Notes: generated by a model not told the origin, from the sequence alone. A DNA stretch of 26,183 nt from CAZGCA01 sp964524145 (GCA_964524145.1 CAZGCA010000088.1:1-26183); one strand, 5' to 3'; positions 1 to 8,788 are shown, counted from the stretch's first letter. Made by a program: numbers and translations.

Positions 1-174
1 CTACGGGACATACAAAGTCCCGGTGACCTCCGACCGCTTCTCTGACCGAGAGTAGCCCCGCCCACCCTCATTGTGAGAACCTGACCCGGCTTTGCTGGGT
101 CGTTCGTGAAATGAGCGAGCTTACGAGCGACGTGGCAATCTGGATATGCCCGAGATCTCTACGGGACATACAAA
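1..174. repeat. Direct repeat pair plus composite inverted repeats, left end
   Basis: A 16-bp sequence, ctacgggacatacaaa, occurs identically at 1-16 and 159-174. Between the copies lie two hairpin-forming segments. Positions 83-101 form GACCCGGC-ttt-GCTGGGTC (one mismatch). Positions 99-107 (GTCGTTCGT) pair with 123-131 (ACGAGCGAC, one mismatch). No plausible gene is seen here. The second hairpin resembles dispersed intergenic repeats of many environmental bacteria, but that is recollection, not a search. It lies downstream of the minus-strand gene ending at 497 and could help end that transcript. Confidence 0.6.
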
Positions 175-255
175 ACACCGCGCGCTGCTTCACGCTGGAT
201 TCTTGATGCAACACCAAATGGCCCCGCGTCAGGCCTCCATGCCCCCGAAGCACCG

Positions 256-467
256 AGTCCCGGAGGGACGGCTGAGAACAGCCCAACTGCAGTTACCAAC
301 GTCAAGTCCCGGAGGGACGACCGAAAATAGCCCAGGAATTCATTCCTGGGATCAAACGCCCCCCCAACACCCCCAAGTCCCGGAGGGACGGCTGAGAAGA
401 ACCCGGGAATACCCGCCCGCACTAGGCAGAGTCGGCCTTTCACAAGTCCCGCAGGCACAACTGAGGA
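256..467. repeat. REP-like cluster: four copies of a GTCCCGGAGGGAC-type palindromic unit
   Basis: Four related units begin with agtccc(g)gaggga at about 256-278, 304-350, 375-398 and 444-467, the last degenerate (gtcccgcaggcac). The core GTCCC-ggA-GGGAC is a short hairpin. The second unit continues into a perfect palindrome at 331-350 (arms CCCAGGAAT and ATTCCTGGG, 2-nt loop). The unit recurs at 26056-26111 at the other end of the window. Spacing is irregular and copies diverge, as in repetitive extragenic palindromes rather than a CRISPR. No RAYT transposase is in the window. Positions 1-496 contain no gene I can support. Confidence 0.8.
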
Positions 468-496
468 CGGTGCGACTCAACTTCTCTGACGATCGG

Positions 497-925
497 TTAC
501 GTCTGGCCGCCGTTCATTCTTCTGGAAAAATGATTGTAGAGGCCCCACGTTATCACTGCGGAGAAGAGAAGAACCGCTCCCGGCACAATGATACCGATTA
601 TCGAGACCCCTTCCCTCCCCTTCGCGGCCTCGGCGGGCGCTGGAGCACCAGGCGCTTCGGCTTCAACCACGATCTCCTGTTTGGCGGTTTCTGTTCCCGC
701 TACAGTCGTCGGCTGCTGGCGGCCTGCGAGCACCACGACAACCACCACCCCCACCAGGACAACCGCCAGAGTCCCGGCCATGATCCCCCATGCGGTGCCG
801 GTGAACACCTTGTCGGCCTTCACAATCCGTTTGCGGTAGTTGTAATACGCCAGGAGAAGCCCCAGCGTGCTCACGGCATAGGCCATCGCCATTCCGAGGA
901 TCTTTCCCATCGATTCGGTTATCAT
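497..925 (-). CDS. Small three-helix membrane protein coupled to the symporter
   Basis: A 142-residue protein I do not recognise. It has three predicted membrane segments (about residues 8-28, 45-68 and 107-130). Helix 2 is extremely valine-rich. Helices 2 and 3 are separated by an Ala/Pro/Glu-rich linker (about 69-105), and a basic NYRKR patch follows helix 1. The frame is open upstream to 1285, but I choose the ATG at 925 for three reasons: it is preceded by GGAGGA about 7 nt away, its ATGA overlaps the symporter stop by 4 bp, and upstream translation is only symporter shadow. The overlap implies translational coupling, so a role as accessory subunit or stabiliser of the SSF transporter is likely but inferred. 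SSF transporters usually work without such a subunit, although some partner with small membrane proteins. Confidence 0.8.
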   Translation of the reverse strand: MITESMGKILGMAMAYAVSTLGLLLAYYNYRKRIVKADKVFTGTAWGIMAGTLAVVLVGVVVVVVLAGRQQPTTVAGTETAKQEIVVEAEAPGAPAPAEAAKGREGVSIIGIIVPGAVLLFSAVITWGLYNHFSRRMNGGQT

Positions 926-2832
926 GGCTGTTCCTCCCACCGGGTGGTTCTGTCCAGCCTGTCGATGTATTCCTTCTGCTTCTCTTCGAAGTCGACGGAC
1001 AAGGCTGCGAGCTTCGGATCGATTATCTTGTACATGACGAAGCCGCACACGATACCGGCAACGAGCGCAACGAATCCCCACCATCGAAGGAAGAGCGCCC
1101 CGGCCACGCCAACCGCCACGAGAAGATAACAGAGCGCCGAGAGTGCCGACGCCATAACGTCGTGGACGGTCCATTCGTCGGCCTCCTCGGGTGTCCAGTT
1201 CTTCCTGAACAGCCCGCCTCCGTGCGCGGTCTTGGCCTCCACAACGAGTCCTCTCCGAATTGCTTCCTTTCTGACCGGCCCCCACAATCCGGCCGGACGC
1301 GCCTGCACATAGTAGCGGACCAGATGATCCATATCGTCAGGTTTGGTGAAGAAGCAGACCGGAATGTAGACCAGACCGACGAGCACCGCCAGGAGCCAGA
1401 AGCTGGCCCAGTCGGGAAGCTGGGGCAGGATGCCGAGCGCCGGCAGCACGAACACCACGAGCCAGCTCATCGCGAGGTTCGCGATCCAGCTCGACAAGAA
1501 CGCCCACGAGTTGAACCGCCACCAGACAACCTGGAGTATCGAGGGTATCCAGATCCCCGCTGCCTGAAGCCACAGTGCGAAGATGAGCCACTGGGTAATG
1601 GACTTCATCGAAAGACCGAGCACGAAGCTGCCGATAAGCAGCAGCAACGTGCTGATCCTGCCGAAACGTACCAGCTTTCTCTCGTCCGCTTCCGGGTTGA
1701 AGTAGTGGTGGTACAGGTCGCGGGTAGCGTAGAGCGCGCCGAGGTTCAGGCTGGTCGAGATGGTCGACAAGTGCATCGCGATTATGGCAGCGAAGAACAT
1801 CCCCACAAGACCCGCCGGCATGTAGTCGAACCCGAGGTTGAACCAGCCAAACTCATACGTGCCGGGATCTTTGATGCCCGGGAACAACACGAAAAAGGCT
1901 ATCACAGAGACGGCCCAGAACGAGTTCCTGAACATCGCCGCCAGGCCGCCGGCCCAAATCGAGTAGGCCGCGTCGCGCACGGTCTTGGCGCTCTGGATGC
2001 GTTGTGCTTCGGGATACCAGTCGATGAAGTTGCCCATACCGATCCCGCCGAAGATGGCCATGATTATGAGTGTAATGAGATCAAGGGCGTAGAACTTGTC
2101 ACTCTCCAGTCCCCAGAACGCGTCGAAGTGGAACGGATTGGTCCGCCAGCTATCGCCCAGGTCGGCTAACCTGTCGACCATCGCGGTCGATCCGCCTGCC
2201 ACTGATATGCCCCATACCGATACCAGCGTGATCACGATGAAGCTGATGATACCTTGCTGGAAGTCGGCCATGATCACGCCCCAGTACCCCGCAGTGAGCA
2301 CGTAGATCGCGCAGATCGAGGTGAAGAACGTGATGCCGAGCCAGCTGGGCCAGCCGAAGAGGTAGAAGCAGACCTTGCCCATTGCCGCCGACACCCAGGC
2401 CACTATGAACATTTGCATGAACGTCTGCCAGCCGGCCATCCAGCCGCGCAGCAGTTCCGAGCCCATGCCGGAGAACCGCAGGTTCTGCCACTCGGCCTGG
2501 CTCATGGCCAGCGAGCGCCTGAATATCCGGGTCGATACAAACGCGGATACCGCGCACCACGCCGAAAAGAACGGGTACCAGATACCGCGCATGCCCCACC
2601 GGTAGATCGTGCCGCCAATCCACATCGGCGTGTCGGTGGCGGTATGGGTGGCGTATACCGACGTCGCGGGCAGCCACCAGGGCAGCCCTCGGCCCGCAAG
2701 GAAAAAGTCCGACTCGCTGCGTTTGCCCAGCCGGTAGAAGATCACCCCGCAGAGTATCATGAGCAGGATATACAGTACGGTCCAGACCCAATCTAACGGG
2801 GCGAACTGTGCGACTGCCGTGACCGCCTCCAT
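922..2832 (-). CDS. Sodium:solute symporter (SSF family), probable sugar transporter
   Basis: A 636-residue integral membrane protein of the SSF/SGLT fold, which uses the Na+ gradient to import sugars or other small solutes. The N-terminus has a first helix (about residues 15-36) followed by GKRSESDFFLAGRGLPWW, the typical SSF loop before the second helix. Around a dozen further hydrophobic helices follow. Two extra C-terminal helices (about 580-625) come after a soluble stretch containing KNWTPEEADEWTVHD. The start ATG follows AAGGAG about 12 nt upstream. It lies 135 bp downstream of the rhamnosidase and overlaps the next gene by 4 bp (ATGA). Rhamnose or a rhamnose-containing product is a reasonable substrate guess from position only. 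Confidence 0.9.
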   Translation of the reverse strand: MEAVTAVAQFAPLDWVWTVLYILLMILCGVIFYRLGKRSESDFFLAGRGLPWWLPATSVYATHTATDTPMWIGGTIYRWGMRGIWYPFFSAWCAVSAFVSTRIFRRSLAMSQAEWQNLRFSGMGSELLRGWMAGWQTFMQMFIVAWVSAAMGKVCFYLFGWPSWLGITFFTSICAIYVLTAGYWGVIMADFQQGIISFIVITLVSVWGISVAGGSTAMVDRLADLGDSWRTNPFHFDAFWGLESDKFYALDLITLIIMAIFGGIGMGNFIDWYPEAQRIQSAKTVRDAAYSIWAGGLAAMFRNSFWAVSVIAFFVLFPGIKDPGTYEFGWFNLGFDYMPAGLVGMFFAAIIAMHLSTISTSLNLGALYATRDLYHHYFNPEADERKLVRFGRISTLLLLIGSFVLGLSMKSITQWLIFALWLQAAGIWIPSILQVVWWRFNSWAFLSSWIANLAMSWLVVFVLPALGILPQLPDWASFWLLAVLVGLVYIPVCFFTKPDDMDHLVRYYVQARPAGLWGPVRKEAIRRGLVVEAKTAHGGGLFRKNWTPEEADEWTVHDVMASALSALCYLLVAVGVAGALFLRWWGFVALVAGIVCGFVMYKIIDPKLAALSVDFEEKQKEYIDRLDRTTRWEEQP

Positions 2833-2967
2833 GGCAAAAGAATCTCCTTCACAAAATAAGCAGCGCTGAACTCAAACCATCCCGCCGATAGTATTACGGA
2901 ACGGTCGCCGCCGTGTCAACAGAACGAATTCGACGACAAGCGCGGCTCTCTTCATGACCCTTCCGGG

Positions 2968-5900
2968 TCACCTGCTTGCCGAACTCGCAAACTCGTACTG
3001 TCCCGATCCAACCTCGAATACAGCGCTCCCGTCTTCCATACGGACGAACTTGACGCTTTCGGACTCGCCGGCACGCACCCCTCCTTCAGTCACTTGGTCG
3101 GCGCTCTCGGCCGGGACGTAGACCGTGGCAGTTGTGTTAACCGGAACGGCAACCGTCAAGGCGAACATCCCATTCTCGACACGCCAACCGCTGACGATCG
3201 TGCCGTAGATCGAATCGTATTCCGCCTCGGCACGGGTCAGACCTGCGCCGGGACGCGGCCTGATAATGATGTGTTTGTATGCGGGTACGGCCGGATCTAT
3301 ATCGATACCCGCAACGGCCTTGTACATCCAGGCTCCCACCGCACCGTATGCGTAATGGTTGAACGAGTTCATGCCCGGATCCTGGAAGCCACCGTCATGA
3401 CGCCAGCCGTCCCAGCGCTCCCAGATTGTTGTAGCGCCCTGGGTGACCGAATACAGCCAGGACGGGTACGTTTCGTTCAGCAACAGCCGGTACGCCACGT
3501 CGAGATAGCCCTCGGCGGCGAGTATCTCCGTGATGTAGGGACATCCCACGAAACCGGTCGTGATGTGCCAGTCGTGTTCCTCGATTTTCCGTACCAGATG
3601 ACGCGCGGCACTCTCGCGAAGGTTCTCCGGAAGCAGGTCGAAATGCAGCGCAAGCACGTAGCACGTCTGGGTGTCTCCCTCGATGCGAGCGTCGTCATCA
3701 ACGTAGGTATCGATAAACGCGCTCTTGATCTTCTGGAACAGGCGCTCGTAGGTCTGCGCGTCGTTCTCCTTCCCGATGACAGCGGCCATCCTCGCAAGCA
3801 ACCGTGTTGAATGCCCGTAGAACGCCGTTGCGATAAGCTCCTTGGGCGTAGGCTCCCCTTTGAAGAGCCAGTCGCCATAATTGTTGTTGAGATTCCTACG
3901 CCGGATGAAGTCAGGGTTGTCCTGGCCCATATATTCAATCCAGGCTTGCATGGACTCGTAGGATTCTTCGATGATGCGTGTGTCGCCGTAGCACTGGTAG
4001 ATGGTCCACGGCACAATCACGCCCGCGTCCGCCCACGCAGGCGATCCGGGAGTTATCACGACCACCCGTGGCGTCACATCGGAGAACGCGCCTTCGGGCA
4101 GTTGTGCGTCTCTCACGTCCTGCATCCATTTCGTGAAGAACGCGGAGGTGTCCATGTTAAAACACGCCGTACGGCAGAAGACCTGGGCATCCCCCATCCA
4201 TCCGAGCCGCTCGTCCCGTTGCGGACAATCGGTGGGCACTTCGAGAAAGTTGCCCCGCTGTGTCCACACCACATTGCGGAACAGCTGATTGACCATCGGG
4301 TCGGAGCACTCGAACGTACTCGCAAGCGGCGTGTCGGAGTGCAGAACGAGTCCCGTAATGGTGTCGCGGTCCGGCCGGCCGGGGAAGTTGGAGACTTCGA
4401 CATACTGGAAACCGTGGAAGGTGNNNNNNNNNNGCAGCGCATGAGACGTCTCGAACCGCCCCGTCGGCATCATCTCGGAATAGACAACCACTCCTGTAAC
4501 GGCATCGAGCGGCGGCGTGCCGGGGTACCCGGTCAGTTCCACGTACCGGAAACCGTGGAACGTGAACCGCGGCTCCCAGGTTTCCTCGTCTCCGCCTCGC
4601 AACCAGTACTCGTCGATACATCGCGCATCCCGAAGGTTCTCGACATACAACGTGCCGTCGGGATTGAGCATCTCCGCAAACCGCAACGTGATCTTCGTGC
4701 CCGGCTCGCCTTTCACCTTTAACCGAGCCCAGCCGACCATGTTCTGGCCAAGATCGAACACGAAACAACCCGGTTTCGGCTCGGTAATGGACTGTGCCGG
4801 GAGTTCCATGATCTGCCGGACGGGCACTCCGGTAAAAGCCTCGACCTTCGCCGACACGTCATCCTGGACTACCACGGGGTTCCAATCACTATCGTCGTAT
4901 CCCGTCTTATCCCAGCCGGGACGCTCCCTTGTCGCATCGAACACTTCGCCCATATAGAAGTCAGCGCCCACCATCGGCCCGTGGGCCGCCTTCCAGGAGC
5001 TGTCTGTCACGACCGTGGTCGTCGTACCGTCGGTGAAACGCACTTCCAGGCGGACGAGCGCGCGCGGGTTCTTGCCGTATTGGCCCGGATCGGTCCCAGC
5101 CCACCCGAGATGACCGCTGTACCAACCGTGCCCCAGCACCGCACCAATGGCGTTCTCGCCCTGCTCGAGCAGGTCCGTCACGTCATAGGTTTGGTAGTAG
5201 ACACGCTTGTTGTAGTCCGTCCAGCCGGGAGTGAGGACGTCGTCACCCACTTTACTTCCGTTGATCCGCAGTTCGTAGAGTCCCAGAGCTGTTGCGTACA
5301 CCGTGGCCTGCTCGACCGTCTTGTCCAGCGCAAACGACCGGCGCAAATACGGGCACGCGGGAATGTCCAAAATACCATCGGGTATCCGGAACTTGCCGAA
5401 TCTCTTGTCGTTCGCCGTTCCGGCTTCGCGGGCATCCAGCCAGCCCGAATCGTCGAAATCACCGGATTTCCAGGCGTCGTCCTGCTGAGGCGCTTCTGTG
5501 ACCTTCCAGGAAGTGTCCACATCCACTGTTTGTGGGGATCCGTTCTCATAGTCTACACGCAGTTTGCCGATGACACCCGACCGGTTGCCTCCCTGGACGG
5601 CGGCTATGCCGAACACGTTGGGTCCTGGCGTGACAAACTCGGACACATCAATGAGCGACGGCCGATGCCTTGCGTTGTGACGGCCGTCGCTGGTGCCGGC
5701 TTCAGCCCCGTTTATATACAACGTAAACTGACTGCCCGAGGCACCGAGATAGCGCGCCCGGACAATGCTCCTCATGCGCGACACCTTAACAATCTTGCGG
5801 AAGTAGTGGACGCTGCCAGGCGCGGGTTTTGCGGACGACTCTTCGGGCAGCGCAATCCACGAGTTCCCATCCAGCAGTATCGGCTCGGGAAGGGACAGTT

Positions 5901-6369
5901 CCTCGGGGTGAGGTTCATCGTATCCGACCCAGGCTGCCTGCCACTCGGACTGGTCGAGCAGGCCCATGGTCCAGACTGCCGGGTCGCTCCACGCACCGAC
6001 TTGACCGTACTTGCCCCACGCACGCACTTTCCACCAGCATGCCATCCGGGATTTCAATGGCTGCCCGCCGTAGACCACGTGCACGGATTGGTCTGAAACC
6101 ACTTTCCCGCTGTCCCACAAGTCGCCTGTATCGGCTGACAACTTCTCCTGGTTCGAGGCAACCAGAACGTGGTACGCCGCCTGCCCCTGCCCGCGGCCGC
6201 TCGATTCCAGCACCCAGCTCAACCGCGGGTTCGTCACGTCTATCCCCGAAGGGTTCGCTCGGTACTCGCATCGCAGGTGTTTCGCGGTAAGGGTTTCGGC
6301 TCCCAACGCGGGTGCGGGCGCAGACAGATACAGAAGTCCCGCAATCAGCAACAACGCCATCTTGGTCAT
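2968..6369 (-). CDS. Alpha-L-rhamnosidase (GH78), exported; interrupted by an assembly gap and probably chimeric
   Basis: As assembled this encodes 1133 residues of GH78 type, which release terminal L-rhamnose by inversion. The start at 6369 follows AGGAG (5-nt spacer) and gives a Sec signal peptide (MTKMALLLIAGLLYLSAPAPALG). The open frame to 6768 overlaps the URO-D gene and is rejected. An Ig-like N-terminal region (25-160) is followed by two jelly-roll sugar-binding-like regions (about 185-300 and 350-460; the second has the GLYELRINGSKVGDDVLTPGW block) and the (alpha/alpha)6 barrel. The proposed general acid is E720 in PTDCPQRDERLGW and the base E984 in TTIWERWDGW. The motif TFHGF(R/Q)YVE occurs twice, at 4540-4566 and 4397-4424, flanking the N run. 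The second copy alone leads into the catalytic motif. Two tandem rhamnosidases joined by the scaffolder explain this best. It sits 22 bp after the URO-D gene. Confidence 0.85.
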   Translation of the reverse strand: MTKMALLLIAGLLYLSAPAPALGAETLTAKHLRCEYRANPSGIDVTNPRLSWVLESSGRGQGQAAYHVLVASNQEKLSADTGDLWDSGKVVSDQSVHVVYGGQPLKSRMACWWKVRAWGKYGQVGAWSDPAVWTMGLLDQSEWQAAWVGYDEPHPEELSLPEPILLDGNSWIALPEESSAKPAPGSVHYFRKIVKVSRMRSIVRARYLGASGSQFTLYINGAEAGTSDGRHNARHRPSLIDVSEFVTPGPNVFGIAAVQGGNRSGVIGKLRVDYENGSPQTVDVDTSWKVTEAPQQDDAWKSGDFDDSGWLDAREAGTANDKRFGKFRIPDGILDIPACPYLRRSFALDKTVEQATVYATALGLYELRINGSKVGDDVLTPGWTDYNKRVYYQTYDVTDLLEQGENAIGAVLGHGWYSGHLGWAGTDPGQYGKNPRALVRLEVRFTDGTTTTVVTDSSWKAAHGPMVGADFYMGEVFDATRERPGWDKTGYDDSDWNPVVVQDDVSAKVEAFTGVPVRQIMELPAQSITEPKPGCFVFDLGQNMVGWARLKVKGEPGTKITLRFAEMLNPDGTLYVENLRDARCIDEYWLRGGDEETWEPRFTFHGFRYVELTGYPGTPPLDAVTGVVVYSEMMPTGRFETSHALXXXXTFHGFQYVEVSNFPGRPDRDTITGLVLHSDTPLASTFECSDPMVNQLFRNVVWTQRGNFLEVPTDCPQRDERLGWMGDAQVFCRTACFNMDTSAFFTKWMQDVRDAQLPEGAFSDVTPRVVVITPGSPAWADAGVIVPWTIYQCYGDTRIIEESYESMQAWIEYMGQDNPDFIRRRNLNNNYGDWLFKGEPTPKELIATAFYGHSTRLLARMAAVIGKENDAQTYERLFQKIKSAFIDTYVDDDARIEGDTQTCYVLALHFDLLPENLRESAARHLVRKIEEHDWHITTGFVGCPYITEILAAEGYLDVAYRLLLNETYPSWLYSVTQGATTIWERWDGWRHDGGFQDPGMNSFNHYAYGAVGAWMYKAVAGIDIDPAVPAYKHIIIRPRPGAGLTRAEAEYDSIYGTIVSGWRVENGMFALTVAVPVNTTATVYVPAESADQVTEGGVRAGESESVKFVRMEDGSAVFEVGSGQYEFASSASR
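4424..4433. other. Assembly gap (10 N)
   Basis: Ten N bases interrupt the rhamnosidase frame. A nearly identical sequence (ggaaaccgtggaa) lies at 4407-4419 beside the gap and again at 4548-4560, coding for the same family motif. The true gap size is unknown and ten N is a common placeholder. Confidence 0.99.
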
Positions 6370-6391
6370 CTCTTCTCCTTTCCTCCCCAGG

Positions 6392-7417
6392 CTAGGTGTT
6401 GGCCCGGGCATAGTCGCACATTGCGCGAAGGTTCTCCTGCGGCGTGTCGCGCACGACTTCGCAGCCCGCGCCGACAATGTAACGCCGCCCGGCCTGTCGG
6501 TGGCATTCGGCGACAGCGTCACGGACGGTTTCGGGTGAACCGTTCCGCAACACGGCCACGGGATCGATGTTTCCCAATAGGACCTGTCGGGGCCCCATGG
6601 CTTCGCGGGCCTCCGAAACAGGAACCATCCAGTCCAAATCGACGATCTCACAGCCAAGACGACCCATGCCGTCAAGAATGGGGCGAGTATCCCCGCAGAT
6701 GTGAAGCCGCACGCCGGCACCCATCGCGTGTAACCCGTCGACAAGCTTCTGCTCATACGGCCAGACAAACTCTTCGTAGATCGCTGGTCCTACAAGCGAA
6801 GCGGCGGCGTCACCCACTCCCATGACGTCGATACCGGCATCCACCTGTGCCTGCGCAAACCGCAGTTCCATCTCGATAACAAACTCGAAGAGATCGCGCA
6901 CGAAGACCGGGTCGTCATAGAAATCCATCATCAGTGTATTGATCCCCCGCAGGTCCGCCGCCTCGGCGCACGGACCCTCTATCCACCCCTCGATGACTTT
7001 GTCCCCTTTCACCTTCTCCCTGAATAGCGCCGCTGCTTTTACCCGGTCGTGCATCCGGCCGTCGCCAAGGGGATCGGGGATCGCGAGGGTCGCCAGCGCG
7101 GTTTTATCAGCCAACCGTGCACGGCTTTCATCGATTGCCGGCGGCTGGTCCTCGAAGATCTCGAGCGCGGCACCGCAATCCGCAGCTTCGCGTGTGGGGT
7201 CCGAAATGCACGAGACGTAATCGAAGTCAAACTCCTCAGCCGTCCGCAACTGTCCTTCAACCAGCACGTGATAATCGGTAGTGTAATCTCGATACTTCGC
7301 GTCGATCAGATCGGCTGCGAACATCATTGTGATGGGCATCAAGGGAAGAGAATCGGCGTCTCGCCCTGCTATGCGCGACATCACGCGTTCATACCCTGTC
7401 AATGACTTGCCCTTCAT
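6392..7417 (-). CDS. URO-D-fold protein, methylcobamide:CoM methyltransferase-like (MtaA/CmuA type)
   Basis: 341 residues of the uroporphyrinogen decarboxylase superfamily, starting KSLTGYERVMSRIAGR like other members. It keeps the zinc-ligand pattern of the corrinoid methyltransferase branch: H239-x-C241 in LHICGDTRPIL and C319 in GAGCEVVRDTPQENL, plus the family block GNIDPVAVLRNGSPETV. This points to methyl transfer from a methyl-corrinoid protein rather than haem synthesis. No corrinoid protein or activase is in the window, so the acceptor and donor are unknown. I prefer the ATG at 7417, where family homology begins. A TTG at 7489 would overlap the upstream gene by 8 bp. The ribosome site is weak, and coupling with the gene 64 bp upstream is possible. 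Confidence 0.85.
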   Translation of the reverse strand: MKGKSLTGYERVMSRIAGRDADSLPLMPITMMFAADLIDAKYRDYTTDYHVLVEGQLRTAEEFDFDYVSCISDPTREAADCGAALEIFEDQPPAIDESRARLADKTALATLAIPDPLGDGRMHDRVKAAALFREKVKGDKVIEGWIEGPCAEAADLRGINTLMMDFYDDPVFVRDLFEFVIEMELRFAQAQVDAGIDVMGVGDAAASLVGPAIYEEFVWPYEQKLVDGLHAMGAGVRLHICGDTRPILDGMGRLGCEIVDLDWMVPVSEAREAMGPRQVLLGNIDPVAVLRNGSPETVRDAVAECHRQAGRRYIVGAGCEVVRDTPQENLRAMCDYARANT

Positions 7418-7481
7418 GAGATATGCCGCACCCTTACCGGTAGAACCTTGCTCGCCCGGACCTGCGAACACACTTCGGAGT

Positions 7482-8594
7482 TCACGCAAGGAACCGCTTC
7501 GGAAGAGCCTCCAGAATATCAGAAGCCTCTTTCATTATGGTCTGCACAAGCTCTTCAGCGGTAGGCATGTCATCTATCCGCTGGGCACATTCGCCCGCAG
7601 CCATGAGAGCCTTGCTTTCGTCGCCTGCATACGCAGCGTTTATCCCCTCGATCTCACTCATGATCAGTTCAGGGGGTACCGTCGTGAAATCGTCCGGCTT
7701 GCCAAGGTACACTCCGGGCGACCCCTTCAGCGTGTTCTCGGCATGCTTCAGGCTCGGTGGCCCCTTCAACCATCGGGCCGGCCCCACAATCCCTCTGGCG
7801 ACCAACGTCCCTCTGTCTGCGGCCTTCACGACGCCCTGCTTCCACATCTCAACAAAATCGCTCTCTTGGGTGGCTAGGAACCTCGTGCCCATCTGGGCGC
7901 CTGCGGCACCAAGCGCCAACGCTGCCGCGAGAGTCTTGCCGTCGCAGAATCCGCCGGCTCCAACAACGGGAATACCCGACCCCGACAGCGCGTCCACGAC
8001 AGCCGGCAGCAACACCATCGAGTGCACGGGTTCCCACGCGGCGTGGAAGCCTCCTTCGTGTCCCGACGCAACCACCACATCCACTCCCGCCTTCTTGCAT
8101 CTCAGCGCGGCCTTCACCGAAGGAACCACGTGGAGCCACTTGAATCCCGCTCTCTTGACTTTCTCACCCCACGGCATCGGGTCGCCGGCCGAGGTAAACA
8201 TGACCCTGAACCGATCCTTCATCTCAGGGTCCTCTTCCCTGGCTTCAATCGCAGCGTCGATAGTGTCATTTGCCTCCTGTCTTACCTCCGCCGACACCAT
8301 CACGTTGGCACCGAAGACCCCATTCTTCTCGCGGGTGCCGTCCAGGGTCTGCTTGAATATCTTCTTCAGTACTGTCTTCTTGTCATCCTCCAGCGTCCCG
8401 CCACCGGTTTCGATGAAATACTTGTATACTTCCGGTTGGTATTGGCCTGCATCGACTCCGCTCGTACTAATGAGACCGAGCACACCGGCGTTTGCCGTTG
8501 CGATACACAGTTTGTTGGTGCCGAACGGCCCCATACCGGCCTGGATGATAGGATGCACTATCCCCAGCTTATCGCAGAGTTCCGTTTTGACCAT
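7482..8594 (-). CDS. Nitronate monooxygenase / 2-nitropropane dioxygenase family flavoprotein
   Basis: 370 residues of the FMN-binding TIM-barrel family that includes nitronate monooxygenases and FabK-type enoyl-ACP reductases. Family features are IIQAGMGPFGTNKLCIATANAG at the N-terminus (split here as IIQAGMGPFG then TNKLCIATANAG), VVASGHEGGFH at about residues 190-200, the phosphate-binding PVVGAGGFCDGKTLAAALALG, and GTRFLATQES. An insertion at about 50-110 replaces the short loop of typical enzymes. The start ATG follows GGAGG with an 8-nt spacer. It is first in its block, behind the promoter at 8700-8728. Nitronate detoxification is the usual family role, but a reductase acting on another substrate cannot be excluded. 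Confidence 0.85.
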   Translation of the reverse strand: MVKTELCDKLGIVHPIIQAGMGPFGTNKLCIATANAGVLGLISTSGVDAGQYQPEVYKYFIETGGGTLEDDKKTVLKKIFKQTLDGTREKNGVFGANVMVSAEVRQEANDTIDAAIEAREEDPEMKDRFRVMFTSAGDPMPWGEKVKRAGFKWLHVVPSVKAALRCKKAGVDVVVASGHEGGFHAAWEPVHSMVLLPAVVDALSGSGIPVVGAGGFCDGKTLAAALALGAAGAQMGTRFLATQESDFVEMWKQGVVKAADRGTLVARGIVGPARWLKGPPSLKHAENTLKGSPGVYLGKPDDFTTVPPELIMSEIEGINAAYAGDESKALMAAGECAQRIDDMPTAEELVQTIMKEASDILEALPKRFLA

Positions 8595-8699
8595 ATTCGA
8601 TGCCTCCTTCAGTCAGGTCCATCTTCCGGCGTCGTCCGACGGTTGCCGGTGTCCGGTACATGTTCCGCTCATAACCGCTGCTGCGGGCGGGTGCAACAT

Positions 8700-8728
8700 A
8701 TGATACAAGCAATCAGGGCGTATGACAA
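8700..8728 (-). promoter_or_regulatory. Sigma70-like promoter for the 8594-to-497 gene block
   Basis: On the minus strand TTGTCA (8723-8728) and TATCAT (8700-8705) are separated by exactly 17 nt; each box matches consensus at five of six positions. Transcription would start near 8693, about 100 nt before the ATG at 8594. It lies in the largest gap (194 bp) of the minus-strand gene run between 2968 and 19911. Confidence 0.5.
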
Positions 8729-8788
8729 GTCGCATACTTCCTGAGCAATCTCCTGTCTTGTCCACAACGACCACAACGTTGAAAGCCG

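Noticed and set aside
256..467. Possible CRISPR array
   Set aside because: Units are palindromic, of unequal length, unevenly spaced and divergent, and no cas genes are present.
146..1129. 327-codon plus-strand frame across the left repeats and the 3-TM gene
   Set aside because: It starts in repeats, is antisense to a gene with ribosome site and coupling, and is low in complexity.
926..1285. N-terminal extension of the 3-TM protein
   Set aside because: The extra residues are the symporter read out of frame; a clear ribosome site and ATGA overlap mark 925 as the start.
2955..2970. TGACCC-ttcc-GGGTCA hairpin as terminator of the rhamnosidase
   Set aside because: It overlaps the stop codon, has only 6 bp of stem and no U-run.
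4981..6096. 371-codon plus-strand frame
   Set aside because: Antisense shadow of the rhamnosidase N-terminal half.
6370..6768. 133-residue N-terminal extension of the rhamnosidase
   Set aside because: It overlaps the URO-D coding region and would bury a good signal peptide.
6392..7417. HemE (haem synthesis uroporphyrinogen decarboxylase)
   Set aside because: The zinc-type H-x-C and C residues and the GNIDP block fit corrinoid methyltransferases, and no haem genes are near.
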